A DNA stretch of 64,000 nucleotides from Mesorhizobium sp. Pch-S (lineage in GTDB: Bacteria > Pseudomonadota > Alphaproteobacteria > Rhizobiales > Rhizobiaceae): the NCBI RefSeq assembly GCF_004136315.1, contig NZ_CP029562.1:3309501-3373500 (forward strand), read 5' to 3'. A program made the position numbers and the translations under genes. Positions 17,255-27,654 of the stretch are shown in pieces. The notes under the pieces were generated by a model. It did no database searches. It was not told the origin of the DNA and was given only the letters and a program-made list of their open reading frames with translations. How positions within the stretch are numbered: the first letter of the stretch is position 1; every line of letters begins with the position of its first letter.

Positions 17255-19180
17255 TCATGCATCCGAGCGGCTCTCACCAGGGGATGGCGGCGTCACTGCC
17301 AGGCTTCGCTCGATGAGTGTGGATATACGCTGCGAGAAGACCTTGGCATCTTTCGGCTTGTCGCCGTCGAGGATGCGGGCTTCATCATAAAGCAGATGAA
17401 CCATATCCTGCCGGAACGGCAGGTCCTCGTCGCTGAGCTTCGCCAGCGCCAGAATGCGCTCGTGCCGAGGATTGATTTCAAGCACTGGCTTCATGGCTTT
17501 ATCGAGCCGTCCAGCGGCACTCAGCAGTCGCTCGATCTGGCGATCCGGTCCACCTTCCGGAGCCACCAGACAGACAGGGCTTTCGGTCAGGCGCTCGGAG
17601 CTTTTCACATCCGAAAGCTCTTCGCCGAGGGTCGATTTCACGAACGCGATGAAGGTTGCAATCTCAGGGGTGGCTTCGGCATCGGGTTTTGCAGCATCGT
17701 GTGGCAGCGCAATCTCGGACAGATCAGCGCCACCCTGCGTTACCGACTTGAAAGGTTTGCCGTCGAACTCCGGCGCCATCGTCACCCAGAAACTGTCGAC
17801 CGGGTCCGTCAACAGAAGGACCTCGACGCCACGTGCTTTGAACCCCTCAAGTTGCGGCGAGGCTTCGAGCCGGGCCCTGTCGTCGCCGGTCATGAAGTAG
17901 ATCGCGGTCTGTCCGCCCTTCATGTCCGCGATATAGTCGGCGAGGCTGCGCCATGCTTCGCCTGATGTGGTCGAGTGGAAGCGGGCCAGTTTCAGCAACG
18001 CTTCGCGGCGTTCCCAATCCTCATACAGACCCTCCTTGAGGACGACACCGAAGTTCTCCCATATTTTCAAATAGCGCTCGCCGTCCGTTTCGGACAGTTT
18101 TGCGAGGTCACCGAGGATGCGGTTGGTTACGCCCTTGCGGACTGCCGCCAGAAGCGGGCTGTCCTGGATCATCTCCCGTGAAAGGTTCAGCGGCAGATCG
18201 GCGGAATCGACGAGACCGCGCACGAAGCGCAGATAGCGTGGCACCAGATCCGCATCGTCGGTGATGAAGACCCGCCGCACATAGAGCTTCATGCGACCCT
18301 TGCGATCCTGATCGAACAGGTCGAAGGGGCGCGAGCCCGGAATGAAGGCCAGCGTGTTATACTCGTGCCGTCCTTCGGCCTTGAAGTGAATGGTCTCGGC
18401 CGGTTCGTCATACAGGCCGGAAACGCCGCGATAGAAATCGGTATAGTCTTCAGGCTTGATGTCGCTCTTCGGCTTTACCCACAAGGCCGTGCCGTCCGCG
18501 ATCTCTCGTCGGTCGGCTCCCGGCGTCTCGACCAGCGCGACCGGCACCGGCACATGGCCGGATTGTTCCTTGATCAATCCTTCGAGGTGATAGGGTTGCG
18601 TGAAGCTGGTGGCGTCCTCCATCAGGTGAAGAACGACACGGGTCCCGCGCCTGGGCGCATCCGCAATCGGGGCCGGCGCGATTTCATATGAGCCCTTGCC
18701 GTCGGAAGACCAGCGCCAGGCCGTTTCAGTTCCTGCCTTGCGCGTGATGACGTCAACCTTGTCAGCAACCATGAAGGCCGAATAGAAGCCTACGCCGAAC
18801 TGACCGATCAGTTCCGCACCTTCTCCAGATTTCGCAGCCTCGATACGCTCCATGAAGGCACGGGTGCCGGAGCGCGCTATCGTCCCGAGCGCCTCGACCA
18901 GTTCGTCGCGGCTCATGCCGATGCCATTGTCCTCGACGGTCAGACGTTTTTGGTCGGGATCCGCGGAAATGGTGATGGCCGGCTTGGCATCGCCGCCGAG
19001 CAGCTCCGGCCTGGCGATAGCTTCGTATCGCAGTTTCTCGCAGGCATCTGCAGCATTGGAAATCAGTTCGCGCAGGAACACGCTCCGGTCGGAATAGACC
19101 GAATGCACCATCATATGGAGAAGGCGTGAAACATCGGCTTCGAAGGATAGGGTCTCGGCTTCTTTCACATCTGTCGTCAT
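17255..19180 (-). CDS. htpG: Molecular chaperone HtpG (Hsp90)
   Basis: A 641-residue Hsp90 of normal bacterial length. The N-terminal GHKL ATPase has SVYSDRSVFLRELISNAADA, VEDNGIGMSRDELVE and GQFGVGFYSAFMVAD; the middle domain has ENLS-type LPLNLSREMIQDSP; the C-terminal dimerisation domain is complete. HtpG is a cytoplasmic ATP-dependent chaperone that remodels client proteins with DnaK. It is monocistronic, and a heat-shock type promoter lies 42 bases upstream of the ATG (see 19223-19251). Confidence 0.97.
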   Translation of the reverse strand: MTTDVKEAETLSFEADVSRLLHMMVHSVYSDRSVFLRELISNAADACEKLRYEAIARPELLGGDAKPAITISADPDQKRLTVEDNGIGMSRDELVEALGTIARSGTRAFMERIEAAKSGEGAELIGQFGVGFYSAFMVADKVDVITRKAGTETAWRWSSDGKGSYEIAPAPIADAPRRGTRVVLHLMEDATSFTQPYHLEGLIKEQSGHVPVPVALVETPGADRREIADGTALWVKPKSDIKPEDYTDFYRGVSGLYDEPAETIHFKAEGRHEYNTLAFIPGSRPFDLFDQDRKGRMKLYVRRVFITDDADLVPRYLRFVRGLVDSADLPLNLSREMIQDSPLLAAVRKGVTNRILGDLAKLSETDGERYLKIWENFGVVLKEGLYEDWERREALLKLARFHSTTSGEAWRSLADYIADMKGGQTAIYFMTGDDRARLEASPQLEGFKARGVEVLLLTDPVDSFWVTMAPEFDGKPFKSVTQGGADLSEIALPHDAAKPDAEATPEIATFIAFVKSTLGEELSDVKSSERLTESPVCLVAPEGGPDRQIERLLSAAGRLDKAMKPVLEINPRHERILALAKLSDEDLPFRQDMVHLLYDEARILDGDKPKDAKVFSQRISTLIERSLAVTPPSPGESRSDA

Positions 19181-19706
19181 GGAAGATTACCTGCTGCAAG
19201 TGAATAGGGTAGACGGCCGATGAGATGGCCAAATGCGAGCGTGCTTTCAAGTGTCTTTCGTCTTGGTCGAGAGGGCGTGTGCGCTTCGTATTGCTGAACT
19301 CTTCAGCCGGCGAATGCAACTTTTGCCCCCGGCGCGGGAAGGCATGACGCTGGAGGAGAATCCCATCTCGTTGACGTGGTTGACGGCATGCGCGGGCATT
19401 GGCGAACCGTGTCAGGTATTCATGGCTGACACATGTTGGCGCGCAACTCGTACTGCTTGAGGGCCCGACCGGTTTATCGGTCGTCGCGTAACTCGCAACG
19501 GCTCACCTCATCGGCCGGCGACACGAGGCGTGTCTCCATGTCAGAAAATACTGGGAAAGTTGAACGAACGTCCTGGTAAGAGTTCTGTCTCAGGGTGACA
19601 CGAAAACCGCTGTCGGAGCTATTCACCGGATATTGACAGAACTCGCGTTATTGCCCTCTCTGAGGATAGGCCCAGTTCAGAGCATAGTCGTCAAGTGCGG
19701 TAGGAT
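19181..19706. other. Divergent intergenic region, htpG / diguanylate cyclase
   Basis: 526 bases between two divergent genes. It holds the RpoH-like promoter of htpG. A frame at 19233-19460 is open but overlaps that promoter and looks fortuitous. Nothing else was identified. Confidence 0.5.
19223..19251 (-). promoter_or_regulatory. RpoH (sigma-32) type promoter of htpG
   Basis: On the minus strand CTTGAA (19251-19246), exactly 17 bases, then CCATCT (19228-19223). This matches the rhizobial RpoH pattern CTTGAA-N17-CCATxT-like with one deviation. The -10 ends 42 bases before the htpG ATG. Confidence 0.75.
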
Positions 19707-20843
19707 ATGAGTTATCAGGACGTCATCGGACTGCTGAATACAAGCATGTCTGTCATATTCTGCGTATCAATGTTCTTTCTTTGGCGTCACCATGGCAACC
19801 TTACCTACATAGGAATATTCGCTCTCTCATACGCGACCAGGGCTATCTGCTTCGGCGTATTCTACTTCGCGTTTACGTTGCAGGATCCGGTGCTGCGGCT
19901 TCTGGCCAACGTATTCTTGATGTTATCGATGGTTTTGTTGTCGTTCGGGCTGTCGAGCCGGCGCGGACGACGACCTCGCTACAGCATTCTCCTCATCATT
20001 GCTGCAGTCGCGTTAGGCGCGCTTTATTACTATCAGTTCGTGGAGCAAAGTCTGCTGGCACGAGTGATCTATCTCAATGGCGGGCTCGCTGCCGTTGGCC
20101 TGGTGATGTTGCTGGATGTCGCGGCACGGCCCATTCGCACGCCAGTTGAGCAGGTGCTGCTCGGCCTGATACTCATTTCGTGTGTCGGGTTTCTTCTGCG
20201 CCCCCTGTTCTTGCTCGCGTCCAGCGATGCGGCCGGGCCTGTCGAAGGGGCCTATTGGCTCGTTGTTTCAATATCTGACGCTCTCATATGCGCGATGACT
20301 GCTGTCGGGATATTCGCAGTGATCGCAAGCGACGTCATGGATAGCATCAAATCGGATGCCCAGGTCGACGCGCTGTCAGGCCTGTTCAATCGCCGCGGCT
20401 TTGAAGCGCGCGTGGTGAATGCGCTGGCGCGGCAGACAGCAGAGGCACCGGCTGCGATGATCCTGAGCGATCTCGATCACTTCAAATCCATCAACGATCG
20501 CTTTGGACACAGCAGCGGTGACAAGATCATCCGTGCCTTTTCCGAAACCCTGAAGGACAAAGCTCCGGGAGATGCGATCGTCGCCCGCTTGGGCGGGGAG
20601 GAGTTTGCGGTGCTGCTTCCCCCAGGACAGGCCATCGTCGCGCAAGCCGTCGCGGAGGCTACTCGCTCCGCGTTCAAGGAAATCGCGCCAGCTATCCTTT
20701 CGAATGAATTTGGCCCGACAGCCAGCTTCGGCATCGCAGTCGCATCAAAGGGCGAAGATCTCCTATCTTTGCTCGATCGTGCAGATCGTGCGCTCTATCA
20801 AGCAAAGAGCGAAGGGCGCGATCGCATTCGGCAGGCTGACTAG
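19707..20843 (+). CDS. Membrane GGDEF diguanylate cyclase
   Basis: A 378-residue protein with six or seven hydrophobic segments in residues 1-210, then a GGDEF domain (about 215-375). The active-site loop is GGEEF at residues 296-300, with substrate-side DLDHFKSINDRFGHSSGD and the C-terminal YQAKSEGRDRI. It should make cyclic di-GMP from two GTP. The four residues five before GGEEF are not RxxD, so product inhibition at the I-site is not expected. The membrane part is not a known named sensor to me; it may be of the 7TM or MHYT-less type. No neighbour operon. Confidence 0.92.
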   Translation: MSYQDVIGLLNTSMSVIFCVSMFFLWRHHGNLTYIGIFALSYATRAICFGVFYFAFTLQDPVLRLLANVFLMLSMVLLSFGLSSRRGRRPRYSILLIIAAVALGALYYYQFVEQSLLARVIYLNGGLAAVGLVMLLDVAARPIRTPVEQVLLGLILISCVGFLLRPLFLLASSDAAGPVEGAYWLVVSISDALICAMTAVGIFAVIASDVMDSIKSDAQVDALSGLFNRRGFEARVVNALARQTAEAPAAMILSDLDHFKSINDRFGHSSGDKIIRAFSETLKDKAPGDAIVARLGGEEFAVLLPPGQAIVAQAVAEATRSAFKEIAPAILSNEFGPTASFGIAVASKGEDLLSLLDRADRALYQAKSEGRDRIRQAD

Positions 20844-20935
20844 AAAAACCGTGAGCGCCTTTCTAATTCCGCCTTCCACCCTGGAGACCGATCTAAGCCG
20901 GCGGCCCCACAAGACTTACGCAAGGATAAGAGGAG

Positions 20936-23900
20936 ATGCTTGCGTCGCCATCGGCCTGTGGTGATTCGGGTAGGGGGAACCGCGACTTGAGTGCAACTGC
21001 CGTTACCAGCTCCGACGCTTTCGTAAGCAGAGCAGCCAGAATGGCGCTGCTGCATTCTGCCTGCTTCCATCGCACCACTGTGGCCGCCGCGATGACGGTG
21101 CTCCTGCCTTCGGCGGAAGCGCTTGCGCAATGCGCCCCGCCGCCACCTGCGGCGGTGAGCATCTCCTCCGGCAACTGCGAGGATCCGGCGTTCACCGCGC
21201 GAGAGAGCGCGGGCACCGTGGTCGAGGTCACCGGCACCGGGAGTTATAGCGCCACCTCTACCCATCTTCTGGTAACGAACAGCGGCTACGGCGCGCATGC
21301 GACCGGCGGCGGAACAATCTCGTTCACCGGCCTGCCTGACGATAGCACTACGCTGAGCGAAATCACGACTTATGGCTTGGGCAGCCACGCCCTCTATGCC
21401 GAGGGTGGCGGACTGATCACCGGTGACAACATCGCCATCTACACAAACGACGCCGGCGCTTATGGCGTCGGCGCGGTGGGAGCCGCTAGCAGCGTTACGT
21501 TGTCCGATGGCGCGGTAAACACTTTCGGTGACGGCTCCCACGGGGTCTATGCGGCGAGCGGTGGGACGATCATTCTGACCCGAACCGATATCCAGACCTA
21601 CGGCGCGGGTGCTTCCGCTGTCTTCGTGGACGCCGGAGGCTCGATCACCCTCAACAACCTGAACACGTACAGCAACGGAGACCATGGTCCGGGCGCCGTC
21701 GCCTCCGGTGCCGGCAGCAGCCTCACCCTCAACAAGACCTATGTGAACGTGACGAGCAACGGCAGCGCCGGACTGTTCGCCGACGGCGGGGGAATGGTCA
21801 CCATGAACGGTGGGGCCATCGCGAGCGGCGACTATTACGGCGGCACCGTCATTGCCAACACACCGGGCATCGTCGCCCGGGGCACCGGCAGCAGCATCCA
21901 GGTCAGCAATGGCGCAACTTCCGCCACCTATGGCGCAAACAGCCCCGGTGTCTGGGCGGACGCCGGAGCCACGATCGACTTTTCGGGCTACGGCATCTTC
22001 ACCTATCAACCCAATTCTCCCGGCGCGTCGGCAAGTGGAGCGGGCAGCACGGTCACCCTGACCAACACCATCGTGCGCACGTCCGGCCCTTGGAGCGCTG
22101 GCCTGCTTGTCACCGACGCTGGAACAATCACCGTGACGAATACCGAGGTCACCACCGGCTTCAGGGTGACCGGTGGCAACCCGCCAGTCCTCCAGTTCCC
22201 AGATGCCCAGATCGGCTTGGAGGCGCATGGCGCCGAGGTGGTCGGTGCCGGCAGCCGATTGCAAGCCGAGAATGCTGACTTCACAACGAATGGTGATGGT
22301 GCCGTCGGCGTGAGGATCAGCCAGGGCGGCATAGCCTCAATTGTCGGTAGTACCATTGCAACCAGGGGTGATGATACCATTACGGCCGGCGGCGCCGATG
22401 GTGTGCGCGTGAACGATGCCGGAAGTCATGGTGTCGTGACCGGAACTTTGATAACCACTGCGGGCATGAATGGCGTAGGCTTGCATGCCAGGGCGGGCGG
22501 CACAATCGTCGCCAAGGATGTGAGGCTCGCCACACAAGGGCAGAACGCCCGCGGCGTCCAGGCACAGGAGCCTGACAGCACCATAGCCCTGACGCGTACC
22601 GCCATCATCACCGGCGGCACCGGTGCCGCGGGCGTCCAGGCCGACAATGGGGGCACGGTGCAGATCGTCGGCGGTTCGGTTGCCACGACTGGCAGCACTG
22701 CGCATGGATTTGCCGCCATCAACGGCGGTACAGTCAATGCCACCGGCACTGCGGTCTCAGCGACCGGTGCCGGATCGACGGCGATTTACCTTGCCGGTAA
22801 GGGTCCGAGTGCGATCTCTGTCACCGGTGGCAGCCTAACCGCCACGGATGGCGCGATCATCCGGGCGGAGGGCGGCGACGGCACCGTCTCGATCAGCGGC
22901 GGAACAACGATAAACCCGGCCATCGTGAACGGTCGGCTATTGCTGGCGCAGGTAACCGAGGATGCCGCGGCCAAACCGGCCAAGCTGACGCTGAACATCA
23001 CCGGATTGCCTTCGCTGACCGGCGACATCATCGTCGATCCCTCCACCCTCAGCTACAATCTCAGCAACAGCAATTGGACCGGCAATCTGCTGCTGACCGG
23101 CTCGGGCAACACCGCCACCGCCAGCCTGACCACGGCGCGATGGACGGGCGACCTTTTGGCCGATGCCGACAACACCGCCGATGTGGCGCTGGCGCAAGGC
23201 AGCCTCTGGACCGGCCTGGCGCGGAACGCGACCGATGTTGCCATCGATGGCAGCAGCGCCTGGGATGTGACCGGGGATTCCAACGCGACCGGCACGGTGA
23301 CCAATGCCGGCCTGATCCAGTTCCTCGCACGACCGGGAGCCTACAGCACGCTGACGGTCCGCAACTATGCCGGCAACAACGGCCGCATCGGCTTCAACAC
23401 CTATCTTGAATCGGACAACTCGCCGAGCAACCTGCTGGTGATCGATGGCGGCCGGGCAAGCGGCACGTCGTCGGTGCTGGTGGACAATGCGGGCGGTCCA
23501 GGTGCGCAGACCGTGGCAGATGGCATCCGGCTGGTGCAGGTGACCCGTAATGGCACCACCGCGACGAACGCCTTCACGCTCGGCCAGCGCGTCGCCGCAG
23601 GCGCCTATGAGTACCAGCTCTTCCGCGGCGGCAGCACCGGCGCCGATGATTGGTTCCTGCGCTCCCACCTCGTCAACCCGCCGACGACCCCGACGGCGCC
23701 GAGCGGTCCGGACATCCCGCTCTACCGTCCGGAGGTGGCGCTCTATGCACCGATCCCGGCGATCGGCCGGCAGATGGGGCTCGCGACCCTCGGCACCCTG
23801 CATGAGCGCGTCGGCGAGGAAGAGAACATCCGAAACCTGACCGGCCGCGGCTACGTCAATGGCGGCTGGGGCCGCGTCTTCGGGGAAAACACGCGCAACC

Positions 23901-24706
23901 AGTGGGACGGTACCGTCGACAGCCGTGCTGCCGGCGACCTCGTCGGAATACAGGCCGGCCTCGACGTCATCCGCACCGATCCCTATGCCGGCGGTCATCG
24001 CGACCATCTCGGCGTCTATGGTGCGTATACCGATTACAGTGCGCACTCGGTCTCCGGCTTTGCCCTCGGTATCGAGAACCTTCGTGTCGGCCGTCTGTCG
24101 ATGGCAGGACCTTCTCTCGGCGCCTACTGGACCCATTTCGGGCCAAGCGGCTGGTATGTCGACGCCGTCTTCCAGGGCAACTGGTACGACATAAACGCGC
24201 GCTCGGACTACGGGGCCGCGCTGTCCACCGACGCCACCGGCTATACCGCTTCCGTGGAGGCTGGTTATCCGATCCGCTTCGGCGAAGGCAATCGCTGGCA
24301 GATCGAGCCGCAGGCGCAGATCATCTCCCAAACCATCTCGGTCAACCGCTCCAGCGACGCCTACTCCGGCGTGAGTTGGGACGAGGGCCATGCCTGGACG
24401 GGACGGCTCGGGGCACGGCTGCAATATACCGATGAGGATGCGCAAGGCAGGCTCTGGCAGCCTTATGCGCGGGTCAATCTCTGGCACGCCTTCTCCGGCA
24501 ATGACAGCGCGATCTTCGGCTCCGCCTCACCCGCCATCGAGACCCGTTTTGGCGATACCGCACTCGAGCTCGGCGGCGGTGTAACCGCGCGGGTCAACCA
24601 GAATGTGAGCATCTACGGACAAGGCTCCTACCGCTGGTCGCTCGATGGCAATCGCAGTCGCCAGACCGCAACCGCAGGCACCATCGGCATCCGTTTGAAT
24701 TGGTAG
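20936..24706 (+). CDS. Autotransporter (type Va), beta-helix passenger
   Basis: A 1256-residue autotransporter. A long signal region ends near residue 65 (PSAEALAQ). The passenger is Gly/Ala/Thr/Ser-rich with recurrent short 'T.t.G..a.Gv.a..GgtI' turns typical of a right-handed beta-helix, with pertactin-like features. The C-terminal barrel starts around residue 985 (GRGYVNGGWGRVFGENTRNQ) and ends in GIRLNW, an aromatic final residue. It is secreted across the inner membrane by Sec and inserted by BAM. AAGGATAAGAGGAG precedes the ATG; a TTG at 20987 after GGGGGAA is an alternative. Its barrel differs from those of the other two autotransporters here. Confidence 0.88.
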   Translation: MLASPSACGDSGRGNRDLSATAVTSSDAFVSRAARMALLHSACFHRTTVAAAMTVLLPSAEALAQCAPPPPAAVSISSGNCEDPAFTARESAGTVVEVTGTGSYSATSTHLLVTNSGYGAHATGGGTISFTGLPDDSTTLSEITTYGLGSHALYAEGGGLITGDNIAIYTNDAGAYGVGAVGAASSVTLSDGAVNTFGDGSHGVYAASGGTIILTRTDIQTYGAGASAVFVDAGGSITLNNLNTYSNGDHGPGAVASGAGSSLTLNKTYVNVTSNGSAGLFADGGGMVTMNGGAIASGDYYGGTVIANTPGIVARGTGSSIQVSNGATSATYGANSPGVWADAGATIDFSGYGIFTYQPNSPGASASGAGSTVTLTNTIVRTSGPWSAGLLVTDAGTITVTNTEVTTGFRVTGGNPPVLQFPDAQIGLEAHGAEVVGAGSRLQAENADFTTNGDGAVGVRISQGGIASIVGSTIATRGDDTITAGGADGVRVNDAGSHGVVTGTLITTAGMNGVGLHARAGGTIVAKDVRLATQGQNARGVQAQEPDSTIALTRTAIITGGTGAAGVQADNGGTVQIVGGSVATTGSTAHGFAAINGGTVNATGTAVSATGAGSTAIYLAGKGPSAISVTGGSLTATDGAIIRAEGGDGTVSISGGTTINPAIVNGRLLLAQVTEDAAAKPAKLTLNITGLPSLTGDIIVDPSTLSYNLSNSNWTGNLLLTGSGNTATASLTTARWTGDLLADADNTADVALAQGSLWTGLARNATDVAIDGSSAWDVTGDSNATGTVTNAGLIQFLARPGAYSTLTVRNYAGNNGRIGFNTYLESDNSPSNLLVIDGGRASGTSSVLVDNAGGPGAQTVADGIRLVQVTRNGTTATNAFTLGQRVAAGAYEYQLFRGGSTGADDWFLRSHLVNPPTTPTAPSGPDIPLYRPEVALYAPIPAIGRQMGLATLGTLHERVGEEENIRNLTGRGYVNGGWGRVFGENTRNQWDGTVDSRAAGDLVGIQAGLDVIRTDPYAGGHRDHLGVYGAYTDYSAHSVSGFALGIENLRVGRLSMAGPSLGAYWTHFGPSGWYVDAVFQGNWYDINARSDYGAALSTDATGYTASVEAGYPIRFGEGNRWQIEPQAQIISQTISVNRSSDAYSGVSWDEGHAWTGRLGARLQYTDEDAQGRLWQPYARVNLWHAFSGNDSAIFGSASPAIETRFGDTALELGGGVTARVNQNVSIYGQGSYRWSLDGNRSRQTATAGTIGIRLNW

Positions 24707-24896
24707 CTGAGACAATCGAGGCGGGAAGCATTCCAGCATCGCAGGCTCGGCATGACAGCAAGGCCGTCATCTCGGACATCCAGCCTGCCTTTGAGTTTCC
24801 TGAAAGCTGCCGTTCGCACCGTCAGACCGGATTGCAGCAGGCTTGACGGACCGTTGCAGATACCCAAGTCCGGGGTAGCTGAAAGCGTATGTCAGT

Positions 24897-25655
24897 TCAT
24901 TCGGGGCGGAGCGCCTCGAAACTGATGATTTCGTCGTCTTTGTGCGGTGCTCTTCCATGCTGATAGTTGCCTGACACCACGACATCGACAAAGCCCGCGC
25001 GCTCCAGCGCCATCGTGAGCTCTTCGACGCCCCACCACCGCAACTTGAACAAATCGAGTTCGGATTTCGCAAGGTTTCCATCTTGCCAGAGTTCATAGCG
25101 CAGACAGGCGAGCGTGGTCTGCGCGACATAGTCTGTTTCAACCCGATGATCCGTGAGTGTCAGCAGATCGCCATCCTCTGTTTTCCAACGCCGGACCGAA
25201 CCGGTCGGCCCAAGGAAACTATCTATGGGGTCGAGATCTAGGATCAATTTTCCGCCGGGAACCAGGTGATCATAAAACCGTCTCAGCACAGCGATCGCCG
25301 ATGTCGTATCCGTCACCAACTGAAACGACCCCGCCGGGATGATGATGGCTGCAAAGCTTCTGCCATAGGAGAAGTCTTCGAAGGTCTGTCGTGTTACGCT
25401 TGCGGAAAGGTTTCTCTTCCTGCATTCGTCCAGGCAGTAGCCGAGCATCTCGTCGGACGCATCGAACCCTTCGATCGAAAAACCAGACTCGAGCAGTGGC
25501 ACATAAACGCGACCGTTGCCGACAGCAGGTTCCAGGATCGGGCCCTCGGATTCGCCAAGGCGTTGCCGATAATATTCAACATCGCCGAATGAACGCCCGA
25601 CCGGTTTGTCCAGATTATAGACCCAGGAAGCCAGTGTCCCGTAACGATTGTTCAT
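24897..25655 (-). CDS. Class I SAM-dependent methyltransferase
   Basis: A 252-residue methyltransferase. Motif I is ILEPAVGNGRVYVPLLESGF (about residues 41-60), followed by the acidic ribose-binding FDASDEML and, later, GGKLILDLDPIDS. The fold is the seven-stranded Rossmann type of the Methyltransf_25/11 group. The substrate is unknown. The ATG at 25655 begins a natural MNNRYGTLASWVYNLDKP; longer in-frame starts run through poor sequence. No operon partner: the genes either side are far away or convergent. Confidence 0.85.
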   Translation of the reverse strand: MNNRYGTLASWVYNLDKPVGRSFGDVEYYRQRLGESEGPILEPAVGNGRVYVPLLESGFSIEGFDASDEMLGYCLDECRKRNLSASVTRQTFEDFSYGRSFAAIIIPAGSFQLVTDTTSAIAVLRRFYDHLVPGGKLILDLDPIDSFLGPTGSVRRWKTEDGDLLTLTDHRVETDYVAQTTLACLRYELWQDGNLAKSELDLFKLRWWGVEELTMALERAGFVDVVVSGNYQHGRAPHKDDEIISFEALRPE

Positions 25656-26404
25656 TCCAGCCTCGTAGGATCGATTTAGCCGCGCTGCTTCCGCCCTACT
25701 CGAAATCAGCTGCCATAAACTTAAAGAAAACGATCCTCGCCAATTGCGAGTAACCGTAAATGGGGCCCGAACGGACCTTCGCGCAAGCGATGGCGCTGGT
25801 CTTGTTGAGCATGAGCCAGCGGCTGCAGGGTGCATTGAGAGGGCAGCGACAGCGGGCAAATGGCACGCTGTCGGGGCCCGTCATCACGCGCCTGCATGCA
25901 GACGGATGGCTCGTGCCGGTAACCGCCTTGAATTGCCGCGGACCGAGGAGGTCACCATCGCGAATGAATTGCTCGCCGCCTCGGCCCCATTGGTCAGACC
26001 ACCGTGTCCGGTAGCCGGCCCTCAATATGACTTCCTGGTTTGCTATCGTTGCAAGTAAGAAATTCGTGCCTGGCCGGTTGACTGGGAACGCGACGTCCAA
26101 TCCGCCGTTCACACAAACTCTGCTTAAGCACGAAAGCAGCCGTTGGACCTGCATCCGGTCCCGCCTTCACATCGGCTTCTGGAGCAGAGATGCCAATCTT
26201 GTCGCTTGATCTTTGCATTGACCCTTCCCGATAGCCTGTCCGCTGTCCGCTGTCCGCTATCCGCTATCGGCGATATAGGCGTGCTGCGCGCGGCGGCCCG
26301 CGGTTACCCTTTGGGGAACGTTGGCGATGGGGCCGCTATCGGCATGAGGGGGCGCGAGCATTTTTGCGCATCCCAGGGATGCCTCGGGCGCAGCGTATGC
26401 GACA
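25656..26404. other. Long intergenic stretch, perhaps degenerate coding
   Basis: 749 bases with overlapping frames on both strands (for example 25696-26154 minus and 25760-26014 plus), none with a clear start or recognisable family. It may hold a decayed gene. A 7-base tandem repeat lies at 26237. Confidence 0.45.
26237..26271 (+). repeat. 7-bp tandem repeat, five units
   Basis: TGTCCGC three times, then TATCCGC and TATCGGC, head to tail with no gap. Confidence 0.8.
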
Positions 26405-27430
26405 TCAAGAGGGCGCTGTGCGCGCTGAATGAGCTTTCGCCGCCACGTCCACCCACCACCGGTTCACGACGTCCGGACTGGTCAGCTGGTTTTGCGCTGA
26501 TGCCTCGAGTTGCATCCTGCGATATTCGCTTGCGGTCGTGCCGAACCGTTGACGGAACGTGCGGCTGAAATGGGCTTCACTGTTGAAGCCGAGATCTGAG
26601 GCTATTTGGGACAGTTTGCGTGTTTCGAGGGGATCGCTCAGGGCCGCTCGCACCGCGATGAGCCGACGTTCCTGAACATAGCGCATGATGCCACCCCGGC
26701 GGGCGAAGGCGCGGTAGAGCGATGCCCGCGAGATGCCAAGCTTCTCAGCAAGGAAATCCGGGGAGAGTTTGCCGATGGCAAGATTGTCACGGATTGCGGC
26801 CTCCGCCAGCGACAAGAGGTCATCATCGGTATGGCGCGAACTTCTGGATGTGAAGTCCGGCTGCAGCAACAGTCGCTTCAGGAAATCCGCCGTGTCGGAA
26901 ACGGTGCGTGCAACCTCGTCCTGCGAAATTTGCGTGCTGCGCTCCTGAAGTGACCGCATATGGGCAACAAGGAGTTCGTTGCGCCTTGCGTCGAGCCGTG
27001 GTTTCAACGTGCCCGGCGCTATTTCGCCTAGCATCCTGCGGGGAACAATCAGCGACAAGGTGGTGGAAGCGAACGCACGCGTCCGCACCTCATGGGCCAG
27101 GTCGATCACCGCGACCTTTCCCGGGCTGATAGAGACCTGTTCTCCGGATACCTTTCCGTTGAAACCACCGCTCATATAGAGATGCAGCAAGATGTGGTCC
27201 GGCGTCGAAGCGATGCGCTGTCCATCCCGGACAAACATCTGTGGTTCGAACGATACTTTGGCGATGACAATGTCACCCAGAATAGCGCCGTTCGCCGATC
27301 CGGCGGGCAGGGTTTTGCTGCGCGTCCACGGCCTCGGCTCGAACAGGGGGGATAACACCGCGCTCCAGGTCGCAAAGGCCTGGTTCGGATCCAGTCCGGT
27401 CGTCACATAGTAGAGTCTGGGTATGGTCAT
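26405..27430 (-). CDS. AraC-family transcriptional regulator
   Basis: A 341-residue regulator. The N-terminal part (about 1-200) resembles the AraC-binding-like domain 2 type with LLHLYMSGGFNGKVSGEQ. The C-terminal double HTH (about 225-325) reads KLSPDFLAEKLGISRASLYR and IASDLGFNSEAHFSRTFRQR, ending with FGTTASEYRR, the AraC/XylS hallmark. The ATG at 27430 starts MTIPRLYYVTTGL; the open frame extends further but without family likeness. It is divergent from the autotransporter at 27655, 224 bases away, and may control it. Confidence 0.88.
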   Translation of the reverse strand: MTIPRLYYVTTGLDPNQAFATWSAVLSPLFEPRPWTRSKTLPAGSANGAILGDIVIAKVSFEPQMFVRDGQRIASTPDHILLHLYMSGGFNGKVSGEQVSISPGKVAVIDLAHEVRTRAFASTTLSLIVPRRMLGEIAPGTLKPRLDARRNELLVAHMRSLQERSTQISQDEVARTVSDTADFLKRLLLQPDFTSRSSRHTDDDLLSLAEAAIRDNLAIGKLSPDFLAEKLGISRASLYRAFARRGGIMRYVQERRLIAVRAALSDPLETRKLSQIASDLGFNSEAHFSRTFRQRFGTTASEYRRMQLEASAQNQLTSPDVVNRWWVDVAAKAHSARTAPS

Positions 27431-27654
27431 GCCGGGGAGATTCGCTGGTCGATGATACTGACCGCGACATGAAGAACAAATCAACTTGAAGCGGACAGAC
27501 GCGTACCAGCGGCAGCATGCCTCAGTTCCGTATCTCGTCACGCCCCCGGATGTTTAAATTTTCGCGAAAATTTTGATCAAGCGTCTCAAGCGGCGAACAG
27601 GCTGAGCCTGGCTGCTGACATCCCCGCGCAACTTGTGTTTTCAAGCACCCGGAC

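Noticed and set aside
22937..24487. A 516-codon minus-strand frame
   Set aside because: It is antisense to the autotransporter barrel, whose repeats keep the opposite strand open; no family likeness.
25696..26154. A 152-codon minus-strand gene
   Set aside because: No ribosome binding site or recognised domain; overlapping plus-strand frames are equally open, so none is called.
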